A stretch of 64,000 bases of DNA from Chryseobacterium sp. JJR-5R (GCF_034047335.1 NZ_CP139137.1:2356001-2420000); one strand, 5' to 3'. Counted from the first letter of the stretch, positions 25,461 to 35,040 are shown. Made by a program: numbers and translations. Notes: generated from the letters alone by a model not told the origin.

Positions 25461-26486
25461 TTATTGTCGAGCATTATTTAACCAATTTTCATCTAAATTA
25501 ATTATCTTAAATGTCGGATTTCCCGGAAAAATAAAGAGTTTTCCAAAAAGTCTTTCTTTTAAATTTAGAGCTTCCCTAATTTCAAAATTTAGTTCTTCCC
25601 AAATCTTTACTATACTGTCAGGTAAATAAAATTTCAATTTTAAATCGTTATTTAATTGTATTGTCCACAGATTTATTTCCTCAGCATAAAAATAATATCT
25701 AGCATTTATTGTTCTGGTCTCTAGAAAATATTGCCGATCAATATCTGTATCAGAAAAAAGAAAGATCATATCACCACTTTCTAAAAGCCCAATAATAATT
25801 CTTTGTTCAAACTCACTTACAGAATTAATAATGGTACTAATATGACTATTAATTTCATAAATAAATGTGTGATTATATTGATTATGCCCTTTCAAGAATA
25901 GTAGTAAATTACTTTTTTCCTCTTCTGTAAATTTATTATTCAAATATTGATCAGTTATTTCATGAAATAAATTACAGATATTATCTGGAAATAACCATTT
26001 TAAAGAGATTAATGGTATTTTATTATTTGCCGCAAATTCAAAAGCATCTTTTGTAAAATGCTCGACAGATGCAACACCAACTTGGTAATTGAATCTAATT
26101 CTGTTAGTAACAGCTTTGCTAGTGCGTCTTAAATTTTTTCTTAATTCCAATTGGTATTCAGTCAGAATTTCTAATTCATTTATGTCATACCTAAGTCCTA
26201 AAGCATTTCTTATAACCGTTAATCCAACCTTTTTATTATAAGCTTTACATTCAAAGTTGATACGAAACGGATACGAAAACGGCATCTGAATTGGGGGATT
26301 CATAAGGACATCCGCATCATGCGCCGCCCCTTTCCCATGAATGAAATTTAAACCCCGATCGTTAAATATGTACTTATTATCAGGTTTTACTTTTGTAAAA
26401 CCACAATTAATAAGTAGTCTCCTTACAATATATTCTAATAAACTTCCTTTAATTTTTGTTGCATTCATATAAATATATTTTTTCAC
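25461..26486 (-). CDS. PD-(D/E)XK restriction-endonuclease-like protein
   Basis: A 341-residue protein whose N-terminal 110 residues fit the PD-(D/E)XK nuclease fold: E18 in the first helix (GSLLEYIVRRLL), D57/D59 in AAHDADV, and E79-C80-K81 in NFECKAY, followed by the helix TVIRNALGLRYD. The later QVGVASVEHFTKDAFEFAAN stretch resembles the end of Mrr-type endonuclease domains. Residues 190-341 are not recognised. The gene is very AT-rich. It follows the RloC-like ATPase by 114 bases on the same strand and is probably its partner. Start could also be M7 (26468), which begins the conserved part. Confidence 0.72.
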   Translation of the reverse strand: MKKYIYMNATKIKGSLLEYIVRRLLINCGFTKVKPDNKYIFNDRGLNFIHGKGAAHDADVLMNPPIQMPFSYPFRINFECKAYNKKVGLTVIRNALGLRYDINELEILTEYQLELRKNLRRTSKAVTNRIRFNYQVGVASVEHFTKDAFEFAANNKIPLISLKWLFPDNICNLFHEITDQYLNNKFTEEEKSNLLLFLKGHNQYNHTFIYEINSHISTIINSVSEFEQRIIIGLLESGDMIFLFSDTDIDRQYFLETRTINARYYFYAEEINLWTIQLNNDLKLKFYLPDSIVKIWEELNFEIREALNLKERLFGKLFIFPGNPTFKIINLDENWLNNARQ

Positions 26487-26600
26487 TTAACACAAAATCT
26501 TTGCGATACTAACACCATCAAAATACAAAACTTCAATTTGAATATATACTGAGTTTAATAATTAGGTACTTGATTAATCATATGAGTATTCTATTTACTT

Positions 26601-29030
26601 TTAATTTGAAGTTAAGGCTATTTGCTCAATTACTGATGCAATTCCAATGCTTTCCAAAAGAGCTTTATACTGTTCTTCATCTTTTTGTTCAATAGATGAT
26701 AAAATAAATTCTGCAACTGTTTTCATTTCTGGAACATCTATTGGTTGCGTACTTCTGCCAGAGTTTTCTTCTAAGTGCGAGAATTCATTTGTTATTCTTT
26801 CAATTAACAAAACAGTTTGATTTTCGCCAAAAAATTTAATTAATCTTTTATTATTGCTGGAATTACCATCCGAACTATTCAGTTTACTAGGATATTTATA
26901 GAATAAATAAACCTCCAAAAATTTTCTTAAGTTATTGCCAAAATTGTAGAATATATCAAGATTTGAATCTGAAACTACATCATGTTTAGCGCATTTATAT
27001 ATTTGATGAAACAAATAATTAAATTCAGTAACATAATCTTTTAAGTACGAAGGCATTAAACTAATAGTGCATTTGTTCTCAAATCTGTTGACTAAAAAAT
27101 ACTCACTTTGTGTTTGTCTATCAATCTTTGAAAATTTCAACATTTTTAAATATTTAAAAAATTCTAAGTTATGTGTGGAAATAAAAATTTGTTCAAAACG
27201 CTTTTTTACGAATAGTTCATTATTTATAAGACTATAAATGTAAAAAATATGATTTGAGTCCAAACTTGATATGGGATCATCAATTAATATTATCGGTTTT
27301 TGTCCAGCTGTATGAATATCATCCAATTTAGCCATAAAATAGCAAAACGAAATAATACTACATTCGCCTTCGCTTAAATGATACGCTATCTCACCATTTC
27401 TTACTATATTGAATCTAATCTTTTTATCAGAATCAACTTCTTCTTCAATTGCTTGTAATTCTAGGTTTTGATGACCAAAATAATTTTGTAAATATCCATT
27501 TACCTTTCTTGCTCCTTCTTCTTCATTATTCAATTGACGTGATAATTCAATAATTTCTTTCTCTTTTAATTTTATGTAATCATCTACTTCTTTTCTTTCT
27601 GTTTCTTTATTTGTGTTTTCTGTGACTTTACTTGCAATATTTTGTAATTGGGTGCTATACTGAATAGTTTCTACAAAACGCTTTATCTCTAATAGTCTAA
27701 GCTCTTTTTTTGCTTCTGAAATTTTTCCAGATAATTCAGTTGAATACACATTGTTACGATTCCTAATGTCATTATAGAGTCCTATTATAGCTGAGAAATC
27801 TTCCTGCGAAAAAGTTATAGTGTAGTCATAAGCGATTGGACTATGGATTGAAAGTAAACGCTCATCAATTTTAGAAAGTAAAAATTCTAAATCTGCCTTA
27901 TAATTTAAAATTTGAGAATTAAATGCATTAGAACATTCAGTAAGTTCATCGTGAAAACTAATATAGAAGAAATCTTTATTTGCTAATTTAATATTAGTTA
28001 TAGCATCTATTTCTGCTATAAGTTTGAATTTAAAAACGTTTAAAGTATCTTCAAGTTTTTTTGACTCTTCATCAAAATGATTATCTAGCTCATTCCAACG
28101 AGATGATTGTATAGGATTACCACAAAATTTACAAGAACAATTCCTATCTTCAGAATGAAGATCATATCCCTTTTTAACCCACTCATTTAAACTAGAATTT
28201 GCTAATAGTTCTGCAATTTTATTATTGTCTAATAAAGGTTGTTCTAAAGCTAATGTTATTTCTGATAATTCTCGTTCATAAACATTTGCAAAATTAATAG
28301 ATTGGGAAACATTTATTTTTTCTACTTCTTTTATCTGCTCCAGATTTGTAGATTCGTTACTTTCATCAATTGATATGAATACTGGTGAAAGAATCTTGTT
28401 AATTTCATGTTGTAGCTTCGTTTTATTATAATTTATATCACCAAACTTTAAATGCTGTTGTTTTATACTTTCGGTACCAACAGTAGCCTTATTTGTCAAT
28501 TGAGTTTCTAAGGTTCTTTTTAACCTATCAAGTTCAGCATTTTGTACGCCAACCAATTCAGATAAATCAGCTAATTCTTTATATTTTAAAGTTTTGGAAT
28601 TTTCATTATTGTCTCCTAATTCATTTTTAATAACTTCAATTTGCGCTTCGATTTCGCTATTTTCTCCAAGAATAGCGAATGGTTTAATCTCTGAATCAGG
28701 ATTTATAATGAAATTTAAATTCTCCTTTATAAAATCTTCATTAAAACATCTAACATTTAATATATTCTCGTGAAAATTAGATTGATCAATTCTTGAATTA
28801 TCAAATAATATAATTTCAAATTCTGGATTAAGATATTTTGATGAAATTTCTTTGGTTTCTAATGCTCTGATTATTCTTGATAAAGTAGTTTTACCAGAGT
28901 AGTTTCTTCCATAAAATATGTTCTCTTTCTTCAATTCAACAGGATTATTTCCTGGATTACTTCGAATCGCCGCATTCCATTGGAAATTTTTAAATAATCC
29001 AACGTTATTAATGTTAATTCTTTTTATCAT
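26601..29030 (-). CDS. RloC/PrrC-like AAA ATPase with HEPN-like C-terminus
   Basis: An 809-residue AAA_13-type ATPase. Walker A is GRNYSGKTT at 41-49; the ABC signature LSEGE is at 552-556; Walker B IILIDD is at 580-585 and the H-loop His is H620 in STHNLEF. Between them is a long coiled-coil-rich insertion holding a cysteine hook (C298, C300, C303 in CSCKFCGNP), as in the zinc hook of RloC and Rad50. The C-terminal part carries R745-x6-H752 (RITNEFSH), compatible with the R-x4-6-H catalytic pattern of HEPN RNases, and RxxxE spacing as in PrrC. RloC and PrrC are tRNA anticodon nucleases that act in phage defence; nuclease activity here is inference. Base composition is about 22-23% GC in two lines counted. 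Confidence 0.82.
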   Translation of the reverse strand: MIKRININNVGLFKNFQWNAAIRSNPGNNPVELKKENIFYGRNYSGKTTLSRIIRALETKEISSKYLNPEFEIILFDNSRIDQSNFHENILNVRCFNEDFIKENLNFIINPDSEIKPFAILGENSEIEAQIEVIKNELGDNNENSKTLKYKELADLSELVGVQNAELDRLKRTLETQLTNKATVGTESIKQQHLKFGDINYNKTKLQHEINKILSPVFISIDESNESTNLEQIKEVEKINVSQSINFANVYERELSEITLALEQPLLDNNKIAELLANSSLNEWVKKGYDLHSEDRNCSCKFCGNPIQSSRWNELDNHFDEESKKLEDTLNVFKFKLIAEIDAITNIKLANKDFFYISFHDELTECSNAFNSQILNYKADLEFLLSKIDERLLSIHSPIAYDYTITFSQEDFSAIIGLYNDIRNRNNVYSTELSGKISEAKKELRLLEIKRFVETIQYSTQLQNIASKVTENTNKETERKEVDDYIKLKEKEIIELSRQLNNEEEGARKVNGYLQNYFGHQNLELQAIEEEVDSDKKIRFNIVRNGEIAYHLSEGECSIISFCYFMAKLDDIHTAGQKPIILIDDPISSLDSNHIFYIYSLINNELFVKKRFEQIFISTHNLEFFKYLKMLKFSKIDRQTQSEYFLVNRFENKCTISLMPSYLKDYVTEFNYLFHQIYKCAKHDVVSDSNLDIFYNFGNNLRKFLEVYLFYKYPSKLNSSDGNSSNNKRLIKFFGENQTVLLIERITNEFSHLEENSGRSTQPIDVPEMKTVAEFILSSIEQKDEEQYKALLESIGIASVIEQIALTSN

Positions 29031-29358
29031 ATCAAGTTATTAGTTTTATTTTTGAGAAATTGCCTTATTTTATATTATACATACGATAATAGCAAACGTA
29101 ATAATAAGAAATTATAGATACTTACGGCAATCCGTATTTATACTGAATTTTAATATCCCATATTATCAATCTCTTTCACTCCAACAAATCCTATTAACCT
29201 AGAAATTCTCTATCAGGAATTAATTCCCAAATAAAGATTCTCCTAACAGAAAATAATGAAAGAACAATAAGTTTCTCCTGAAGAGGCTGAGCGAAGCCGG
29301 AGTATCATCGGTAGTCTTTTCCTAGTCACGACCGTCCATTCATGGCCATCGGGTGTTT
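29031..29358. other. Intergenic, right edge of accessory island
   Basis: AT-rich sequence up to about 29280 (promoter side of the ATPase), then a change to balanced composition ahead of the SUI1 gene. No direct repeat matching the left side of the island was found by eye. Confidence 0.45.
29093..29100 (-). promoter_or_regulatory. -7 element upstream of the RloC-like gene
   Basis: TACGTTTG on the minus strand, about 62 bases before the ATG, matching TAnnTTTG. A TTG lies 27 bases further upstream, longer than the usual spacer, so the call is weak. Confidence 0.35.
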
Positions 29359-29392
29359 TTGCTTCCGGGATCCGAAATATTTATTATTTTTG
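29359..29392 (+). promoter_or_regulatory. Promoter of the SUI1 gene
   Basis: TTG (29359-29361) and TATTTTTG (29385-29392) with a 23-base spacer, ending only 4 bases before the ATG at 29397, so the mRNA is probably leaderless. Confidence 0.55.
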
Positions 29393-29396
29393 CGGT

Positions 29397-29720
29397 ATGG
29401 ATTTAAGAGACCAACTGAAAAACCTTTTTCCTGAGCATGAGGAACAGGATTTTAGAATGCCCGAAGAACAGTTTAAGCAACATGAACCGCTGGTCTGCAA
29501 GTTTGAAAAGAAAGGCAGGAACGGCAAGCCGGTAACGATTGTGGAAGGCTGGGAAGGCAGTGAGGAAGAATTGAAAAATATCTCCAAAAAAATAAAAACC
29601 ACCTTGGGAATCGGTGGTTCTGAAAAGGACGGAACGATCATTATTCAGGGTGACAACCGTGATAAGATCATGAATATCCTTAAGGAAATGGGTTATAAAA
29701 CCAAGAGGGTCGGCGGATAG
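29397..29720 (+). CDS. SUI1/YciH translation initiation factor-like protein
   Basis: A 107-residue protein with a SUI1 (eIF1) domain over residues 33-105. The family block KKGRNGKPVTIVEGWEG is followed by KKIKTTLGIGGSEKDG and IIIQGDNRDKIMNILKEMG, which match bacterial YciH. YciH-type proteins bind the small ribosomal subunit and affect start-site fidelity or translation under stress. The single gene marks the return to ordinary chromosomal sequence. Confidence 0.93.
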   Translation: MDLRDQLKNLFPEHEEQDFRMPEEQFKQHEPLVCKFEKKGRNGKPVTIVEGWEGSEEELKNISKKIKTTLGIGGSEKDGTIIIQGDNRDKIMNILKEMGYKTKRVGG

Positions 29721-29744
29721 AAGAAATTCTGCCGACTTTTGCTT
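29709..29744 (+). terminator. Terminator overlapping the SUI1 stop
   Basis: GTCGGC (29709-29714) pairs with GCCGAC (29731-29736), with an inner AGAA/TTCT pairing, then TTTTGCTTTT. The stem includes the last codons and stop. Confidence 0.6.
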
Positions 29745-29816
29745 TTCTAAAAGCTGAATTTTAAAACCAATAAGCGTTTTGTACCTTTTGTCTGGTAAAC
29801 ATTCAGGACAGAAGTT

Positions 29817-30716
29817 TTAGAAATAAATCTGGGCCTGCGGCATGATGGCTCTTAATTTTTCAACGGTTGCTTTTTCCATCGGATTTCCGGTCAGGATCAG
29901 TGTTTTAAGGTTTTTCAGCTGGGAAAATTCGGCTGGCAGGTCTTTTAAATTATTGTTGGCGGCATTCATGCTTACTACATTCTTGAGGCCTTTTACTTTA
30001 GATGAAATTTCTCTGATATTGTTATTGCTTACGTTTAAAAACTCAAGGTTTTTAGACCTAAACAGTTTTTCAGGAAGCCTTGAAATTGAATTATACTGCA
30101 GTTCCAGGTATTTCAGCTGTTTCGGGAACTCCAGGTTTTCCATATCGTTGATCTGATTGGAAGACAGGTTCAATGATTTTAAATTTTTGATTTTATCCAG
30201 GTCTTCTGCAATAAAACTGATCTGGTTCCCCTGCAGGTTGATCTCTTCCAGGCCCGGGATCTGCAGCAATGCTTCAGGGAAAACATTCAGGTTATTGGCA
30301 TCCAGATGAACGGATTTCAGGTTCTGAAGCTTTCCTATGTTCGGGTTAATGCCCGTGAGGCTGTTTAAGTTCATGGAGAAGCTTTCAAGTTTCCGGAGTT
30401 CACCTATCTCGTCCGGGATATATTTGATGCTGTTCTCATTCAGGTTTAAAATCGTCAGTTCTTTCAGGGCAAAAATTGACGCATCCATCTTTTCTAATTT
30501 ATTTTCCATTAAATTCAGGAAAAATACGGAATTCAAATGCCGGATCTCAGAGGGCAGATTGAACATCCCTTTACCCCTTAAGCTCATGCTGTAGACGGTT
30601 TTACCGCTGTTCAGGGCTTCATCCACATTGGTATAGGTCGGGTATTTTACCGGATCGATCTGGGCATTTACCTGTAAAACGGCTGCGATGAAAATGGAAA
30701 GAAACAGTTTTTTCAT
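29817..30716 (-). CDS. Secreted leucine-rich-repeat protein
   Basis: A 299-residue exported protein with a signal peptide (MKKLFLSIFIAAVLQVNAQ) and about nine leucine-rich repeats of 22-24 residues from residue 50 to 285, for example LTILNLNENSIKYIPDEIGE and LESFSMNLNSLTGINPNI. No catalytic domain or T9SS sorting domain is seen; binding of proteins or glycans in the periplasm or on the outer membrane is the likely role. The region between SUI1 and its end shows no terminator of note. Confidence 0.88.
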   Translation of the reverse strand: MKKLFLSIFIAAVLQVNAQIDPVKYPTYTNVDEALNSGKTVYSMSLRGKGMFNLPSEIRHLNSVFFLNLMENKLEKMDASIFALKELTILNLNENSIKYIPDEIGELRKLESFSMNLNSLTGINPNIGKLQNLKSVHLDANNLNVFPEALLQIPGLEEINLQGNQISFIAEDLDKIKNLKSLNLSSNQINDMENLEFPKQLKYLELQYNSISRLPEKLFRSKNLEFLNVSNNNIREISSKVKGLKNVVSMNAANNNLKDLPAEFSQLKNLKTLILTGNPMEKATVEKLRAIMPQAQIYF

Positions 30717-30721
30717 AGATC

Positions 30722-30755
30722 AAAAAAACTACCGGTAACACAAGGTCACCGGCAG
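30722..30755 (-). terminator. Terminator after the PhoX-like gene
   Basis: On the minus strand CTGCCGGTGA pairs (with G-T pairs) with TTACCGGTAG, followed by seven T (plus-strand A run 30722-30728). It separates this gene from the LRR gene. Confidence 0.75.
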
Positions 30756-30774
30756 CAATATTAATGGTTGATTA

Positions 30775-32928
30775 TTATTTTTTCAAAAGCTTTACCGTCT
30801 GCTGGAATCCTCCTTCCGCTTCGATGTTCAGAATCAAAACTCTTGAAGCTTCAAGCTGGTGGGTGAAATCCAGGTCCAACACTTTGTTGGTTCCGGTATA
30901 CTTCTGGGTGAAAACAATTTTACCGTCGATGCTGTACGCCGTTACGGAAATGTTTTTCAGGCCTTTCGGTGAATTGATTTTCACGATTCCCGAAGTTGGG
31001 TTCGGCGCAACGGTAACCGTTGTGTTTTCTGCAGAAGCATCAATGGTCCCTAATGTTCCGGCCGTTCCTAAGTTATTTTTAAGGGCAACCACTACGGTAG
31101 CGGATTTTCCTCTGTAGTCAATGGTGTTTCCTGTCGCATCCACATCGGTGGAAATGGTGGAATTCGGATGCTGAATAGAGAAGAACCCGAATTTGTGATC
31201 CGGCGTAAAGGTAAGCCCGGTAGGCTCTGAACCGGCAGGCATCGAGGCAAACAGCCTTACTTTAGGATTGGCCTGCGTATGATCCGGAGCAATTACCCAG
31301 ATGTAGTTCTTACCGCCGTCCTGAAGCACCCAAAGGTTGCCCAGCTCATCAAAGGTAAGGTTATCGTTCCCGTCTCCCCAGGCTTCCGTTTTTGTTCCCT
31401 GCGGGGTTTCAAAAGAATAGGTTGTGGTAAGGCCGCCTACGAAAGTTTCCACCTGTGAAGCGGTTGTTCCGTTGTCCTGGAACCGGTATGTTTTATTTAA
31501 TCCTTTAGCGGTAAAATACACTTTACCGTCAACCGGGCTGATGTCTACGTCTTCCACGCCGTTGAAAGCGGTACCGCCCAATGACTGTGCCAGAGAAGCC
31601 GTATTGTTCTGGTCTGCCTTTGTTTTGTTCGGTACCTGAATCCAGGTTCCGGTGGTGGCTACCGGATCTCCGCCGCTTAATCCCTGGTCTGCCTTCAGAA
31701 CATATAAATTCCCTGAAGAAAGGTTGTTCGGGGTATCCATTACATATTTATACACCATGTTCGTTCCGCCGTCTTCCCCGTAATACGCTACGGTTCCTGC
31801 ATTGTTGATCACTACGTTTTCGTGGTTCATGATCCCCATCTGCCACAGTTTCCCTTTGGACCCGTCGGCATTCTGGGAAATAACCTGAGCGGTTGCCGGA
31901 TCGATTTCCACCAGCCATCCGTAGTCTTTCATGCCGTCGCCGTTCACATCATTGGATGTTACGGATTCTTCTGCCGTTACTACAGTTCCCCACGGCGTAA
32001 TGCCTCCGGAGCAGTTCCTGATGGTCTGAACCAGGCTCGGTGCCGAGAAGCTTACCGCCCTTGATTTGGTTAACTGCCAGAGTTTTGAAGTTGCATTATA
32101 ATTGATTTCCGCCATGGTAACCCCACCCGGATTGGTTTCGTGGTTTACGGAAAGGTATCCGTTGGTGCTGCTTGCATTTTTGGCGACATATGCGGTGAAG
32201 TCATTCTGTCCGCCTACCAGTCCTCCGCCTTCGGTATAACTGTCTCCTTCTTTTAAGATCAGCTGGTATTTGTGTTCAGCCGGAATAAGCAGCTTATTGG
32301 TCTGGGCGGTAGGAACAATCGAGGTAAAGCAGCTGATATGGCTGGCATTGCACGGAACCGGCGGGTTGGTCGTGTTTGCCACGGTTTTAAGGTAAGCATC
32401 GATCCTTAGATCTGAGCTTGCCGAACCTCTGTTGTGCAATTCTATGGAAAGCCTGTTGTTTCCGTTAACGAATTTAGCTTTCGGAACAGAAAAAATGTTG
32501 TACACGCTTTCTGCGGAGCTGTCAATGGTTGTACTGGACCATGTGTCGAAAGTAATGGTACCGGCCGGCATATTGTCCCTTACCACTTCTTCACCGTTAA
32601 GATAGACAACGATACCGTCATCCCTCATGATTCCCAATTCCACTGTAGAAGAAAGATCATTTAAATTTACGGTAAAATCTTTAACAAAATAAGCCGTGAT
32701 AAGGCCTGTAGCCGTTGTGGTGGTTACCGGATCGCCGTAACCGAGCGGCCCGTTCCCCTGAGGCCATGCAGAAATATCATAGCCGGCATCTTTCCACTGG
32801 GTTGCCAGCGCGGTATTGCTGTCATTGTATTTCCATGAAGAATTTTTGTTAAAAACAAAAGTCTGGGCATTAAAAAACGAGCTTGTTATCAACGCAAGCG
32901 CTGCTACGGTAAGTAATTTTCTTTTCAT
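30775..32928 (-). CDS. PhoX/DUF839 family protein with T9SS sorting domain
   Basis: A 717-residue exported protein. It has a signal peptide (MKRKLLTVAALALITSSFF then NAQ), a beta-sandwich domain of about 150 residues (ITAYFVKDFTVNL ... LSIELHN) and a DUF839/PhoX alkaline-phosphatase-like domain with YLSVNHETNPGG, TPWGTVVTAEESV and GIMNHENVVI blocks that fit the Ca/Fe-binding PhoX family. The C-terminus (VAPNPTSGIVKIN ... TVKLLKK) is a T9SS type A sorting domain. It probably releases phosphate from organic phosphates at the surface; some DUF839 proteins are not phosphatases. Confidence 0.87.
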   Translation of the reverse strand: MKRKLLTVAALALITSSFFNAQTFVFNKNSSWKYNDSNTALATQWKDAGYDISAWPQGNGPLGYGDPVTTTTATGLITAYFVKDFTVNLNDLSSTVELGIMRDDGIVVYLNGEEVVRDNMPAGTITFDTWSSTTIDSSAESVYNIFSVPKAKFVNGNNRLSIELHNRGSASSDLRIDAYLKTVANTTNPPVPCNASHISCFTSIVPTAQTNKLLIPAEHKYQLILKEGDSYTEGGGLVGGQNDFTAYVAKNASSTNGYLSVNHETNPGGVTMAEINYNATSKLWQLTKSRAVSFSAPSLVQTIRNCSGGITPWGTVVTAEESVTSNDVNGDGMKDYGWLVEIDPATAQVISQNADGSKGKLWQMGIMNHENVVINNAGTVAYYGEDGGTNMVYKYVMDTPNNLSSGNLYVLKADQGLSGGDPVATTGTWIQVPNKTKADQNNTASLAQSLGGTAFNGVEDVDISPVDGKVYFTAKGLNKTYRFQDNGTTASQVETFVGGLTTTYSFETPQGTKTEAWGDGNDNLTFDELGNLWVLQDGGKNYIWVIAPDHTQANPKVRLFASMPAGSEPTGLTFTPDHKFGFFSIQHPNSTISTDVDATGNTIDYRGKSATVVVALKNNLGTAGTLGTIDASAENTTVTVAPNPTSGIVKINSPKGLKNISVTAYSIDGKIVFTQKYTGTNKVLDLDFTHQLEASRVLILNIEAEGGFQQTVKLLKK

Positions 32929-32954
32929 TTCAAATTTCGATTTATTGAACGTTG

Positions 32955-32962
32955 CAAAGCTA
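32955..32962 (-). promoter_or_regulatory. -7 element upstream of the PhoX-like gene
   Basis: TAGCTTTG on the minus strand, 26 bases before the ATG; matches TAnnTTTG. Confidence 0.45.
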
Positions 32963-33200
32963 TTTTTTTACCGGAAATCCGCTGTTAATAGGACTTTAAA
33001 TAAACACTGCGGAATATTAATTAATCACGAACCGAATGTGAACCAGATGAATCATATATTAATTATGGGAAATCACATGGATTGTAATTTACAGTAAACC
33101 CATTGCAAAAATAAACAAGCTGAAATTTTCAGGGCTGTTTATGTAATTTTCCTGAAATCTGATCTGCCTCTCGCAACGAATGTACATTTCAGCATTCAGA

Positions 33201-35027
33201 TTATTTCCTGCTTACGTCGGTCAGTGAATTCAGGAACGCAATAATCTGCCTGATCTCTGTTTTTGTCAGGTTCAGCTTATCTGGAGCCAGGGTCTGGTTC
33301 TTCACCGGCAGGCCCAGCCCTTCCCCTCCGCCTTCATTGTAGAAATCCATTACTTCTTCCAGCGTGTTAAATGCTCCGTTATGGAAATACGGTTTTGTTA
33401 AAGCAATATTCCGTACCGTTACCGTTTTAAAGGAGTTTTCGTAAATCCATGAATTTTCTTTTTTTACCGGGCTGTTCAGCCTTCCTTTATCGGGATCCAG
33501 CTCAAGAGGTTTCCGGCTGACCGGCTTTGTGGTAATCCCCAGTACTTCAGACTCATTTTCATTGAAGAACGGTGGCACAAGCCCTGAAAAATTGGGGGCA
33601 AAATGGCAGGTAGCGCAGTTGGCCTTTCCCATGAACAGGTTGAACCCTTTTTTAGCATCGGAAGAAATGTCTTTTTCACTGCGCATAAAGCGGTCAAAAT
33701 CGCTGTCGTAAGAGTACAGTGATGCCACATAGGAGCTCAGAGCTCTGGAAAAGTTTTCTTTGCTGATGTTCCCGTTTTTAAAAGCCTGTTTAAAAGCTCT
33801 TCTGTATTCAGGCTTTGTTTTTAATTTTTTAATGATGCTCTCATAGCTGGTATTGAATTCATCCTGATTGTAGATGACGTGTTCCGCCTGCTGTTCCAGG
33901 TAAAAAGCCCTCAGATCATAGAAAAACCTTCTGGCAAACACGGCATTGTATAGGGACGGCGAATTCCGCAGTACGGTTTTCCCTTCCATATTGCTCAGAG
34001 ACTTTGCTTTCAGGTCGGTAAAGGCATTTTCCGGCAGGTGGCAGGTGGCACAGCTCATTTTCCCGTTGTCACTTACACCCTGGTCAAAAAAAATCTCTTT
34101 ACCCAGTTTTCTCAGTTCCGGACTGTCTTCTTCTTTTTTCAGCAGGGTATAAAAGTAAGGATCCAGGAAATCACCGCTGAAAAAATTCTTATTGCCGGCA
34201 TTCCACCCTGAAAATTCTTTCAGGTCGTCACTTCGCCCGTCCCAGTTCCCGAATTCCTCATACAGAGGCTGTATGTATTTTTTATAGAATTCGATCCGGT
34301 CAAAAGTTTCAAAATCATTGTTTTTTGACAGATAATTGATTCCTTCCGTTAAAACAGCGTCTGCTTTCTGAATATTGTAATTTTTGAAATAAGCATCATC
34401 GTTAATGTATTTTTTCATTCCTGAAAAAGCGTGCGCTGCTTCTTCGGAAACATTGAGTGAGCCGGGTGTATCAAAACCTGTTACTCCCAGGCTGTATATC
34501 CTGATGAGCTCAATTCTTAACGGTAAGGTTTTATTATTCCCTTTGCTTAATCCGTTTTTAACGGAACTTAAATAGAAACCTGCGTAACTGTTGTATAAAA
34601 AATCGGTGATCGTCTTAATTTCCTCTTTGTGGTCTGCCGCTTCATCAGAAAAGACAAGCTCATCCAGTACCTGCAGGCCTTCCGGCGGAAGCGTATATGC
34701 TGTGGTTCCTGCTGCTTCAATGTGGAATAAAGGAGCTGCATTAAGATGGGTCTTCGTAAATTCCGGGTAATGATAGGCTATGTAAAATTCTACTTCTTTA
34801 AAAGAATTCCTTGTGTTTTTCAGGGACTGCCGTAAGTCTCCGAGTGAAATTTCACCGTCCGAAAACCTGCGGGTATCGGATTTCAGCTGCTCCAGCCTGT
34901 CTTTAAAATCTGACAGCCCCTTATTGATCACCGTATGCTCAGTTTCGGTACCCTTATAAACAGGATTGAAAGACATCACCGCAAAACCGATCAACAGGAC
35001 AACAATGGCCAAAGGATAAAATTTCAT
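33201..35027 (-). CDS. Di-haem cytochrome c peroxidase with N-terminal extension
   Basis: A 608-residue periplasmic MauG/CcpA-type protein. An N-terminal signal anchor (residues 1-20) is followed by about 250 residues of helical sequence not found in classical peroxidases; this part has an FHIE motif (101-104), reminiscent of the HxxE site of imelysin proteins. The peroxidase part follows with two haem c sites, CATCH at 326-330 and 471-475. It would reduce H2O2 with electrons from small cytochromes. The extra domain may serve iron or another ligand; that is inference. Confidence 0.9.
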   Translation of the reverse strand: MKFYPLAIVVLLIGFAVMSFNPVYKGTETEHTVINKGLSDFKDRLEQLKSDTRRFSDGEISLGDLRQSLKNTRNSFKEVEFYIAYHYPEFTKTHLNAAPLFHIEAAGTTAYTLPPEGLQVLDELVFSDEAADHKEEIKTITDFLYNSYAGFYLSSVKNGLSKGNNKTLPLRIELIRIYSLGVTGFDTPGSLNVSEEAAHAFSGMKKYINDDAYFKNYNIQKADAVLTEGINYLSKNNDFETFDRIEFYKKYIQPLYEEFGNWDGRSDDLKEFSGWNAGNKNFFSGDFLDPYFYTLLKKEEDSPELRKLGKEIFFDQGVSDNGKMSCATCHLPENAFTDLKAKSLSNMEGKTVLRNSPSLYNAVFARRFFYDLRAFYLEQQAEHVIYNQDEFNTSYESIIKKLKTKPEYRRAFKQAFKNGNISKENFSRALSSYVASLYSYDSDFDRFMRSEKDISSDAKKGFNLFMGKANCATCHFAPNFSGLVPPFFNENESEVLGITTKPVSRKPLELDPDKGRLNSPVKKENSWIYENSFKTVTVRNIALTKPYFHNGAFNTLEEVMDFYNEGGGEGLGLPVKNQTLAPDKLNLTKTEIRQIIAFLNSLTDVSRK

Positions 35028-35040
35028 GCTAATTTTTGCG

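Noticed and set aside
26601..29030. SMC/Rad50-type DNA repair protein
   Set aside because: The hook and ATPase fit, but the N-terminal sequence (FNEDFIKENL), length and HEPN-like C-terminus fit the RloC/PrrC group better.
23224..29396. Attachment sites flanking the island
   Set aside because: No integrase or tRNA is present and I found no matching direct repeats at the two edges by eye.
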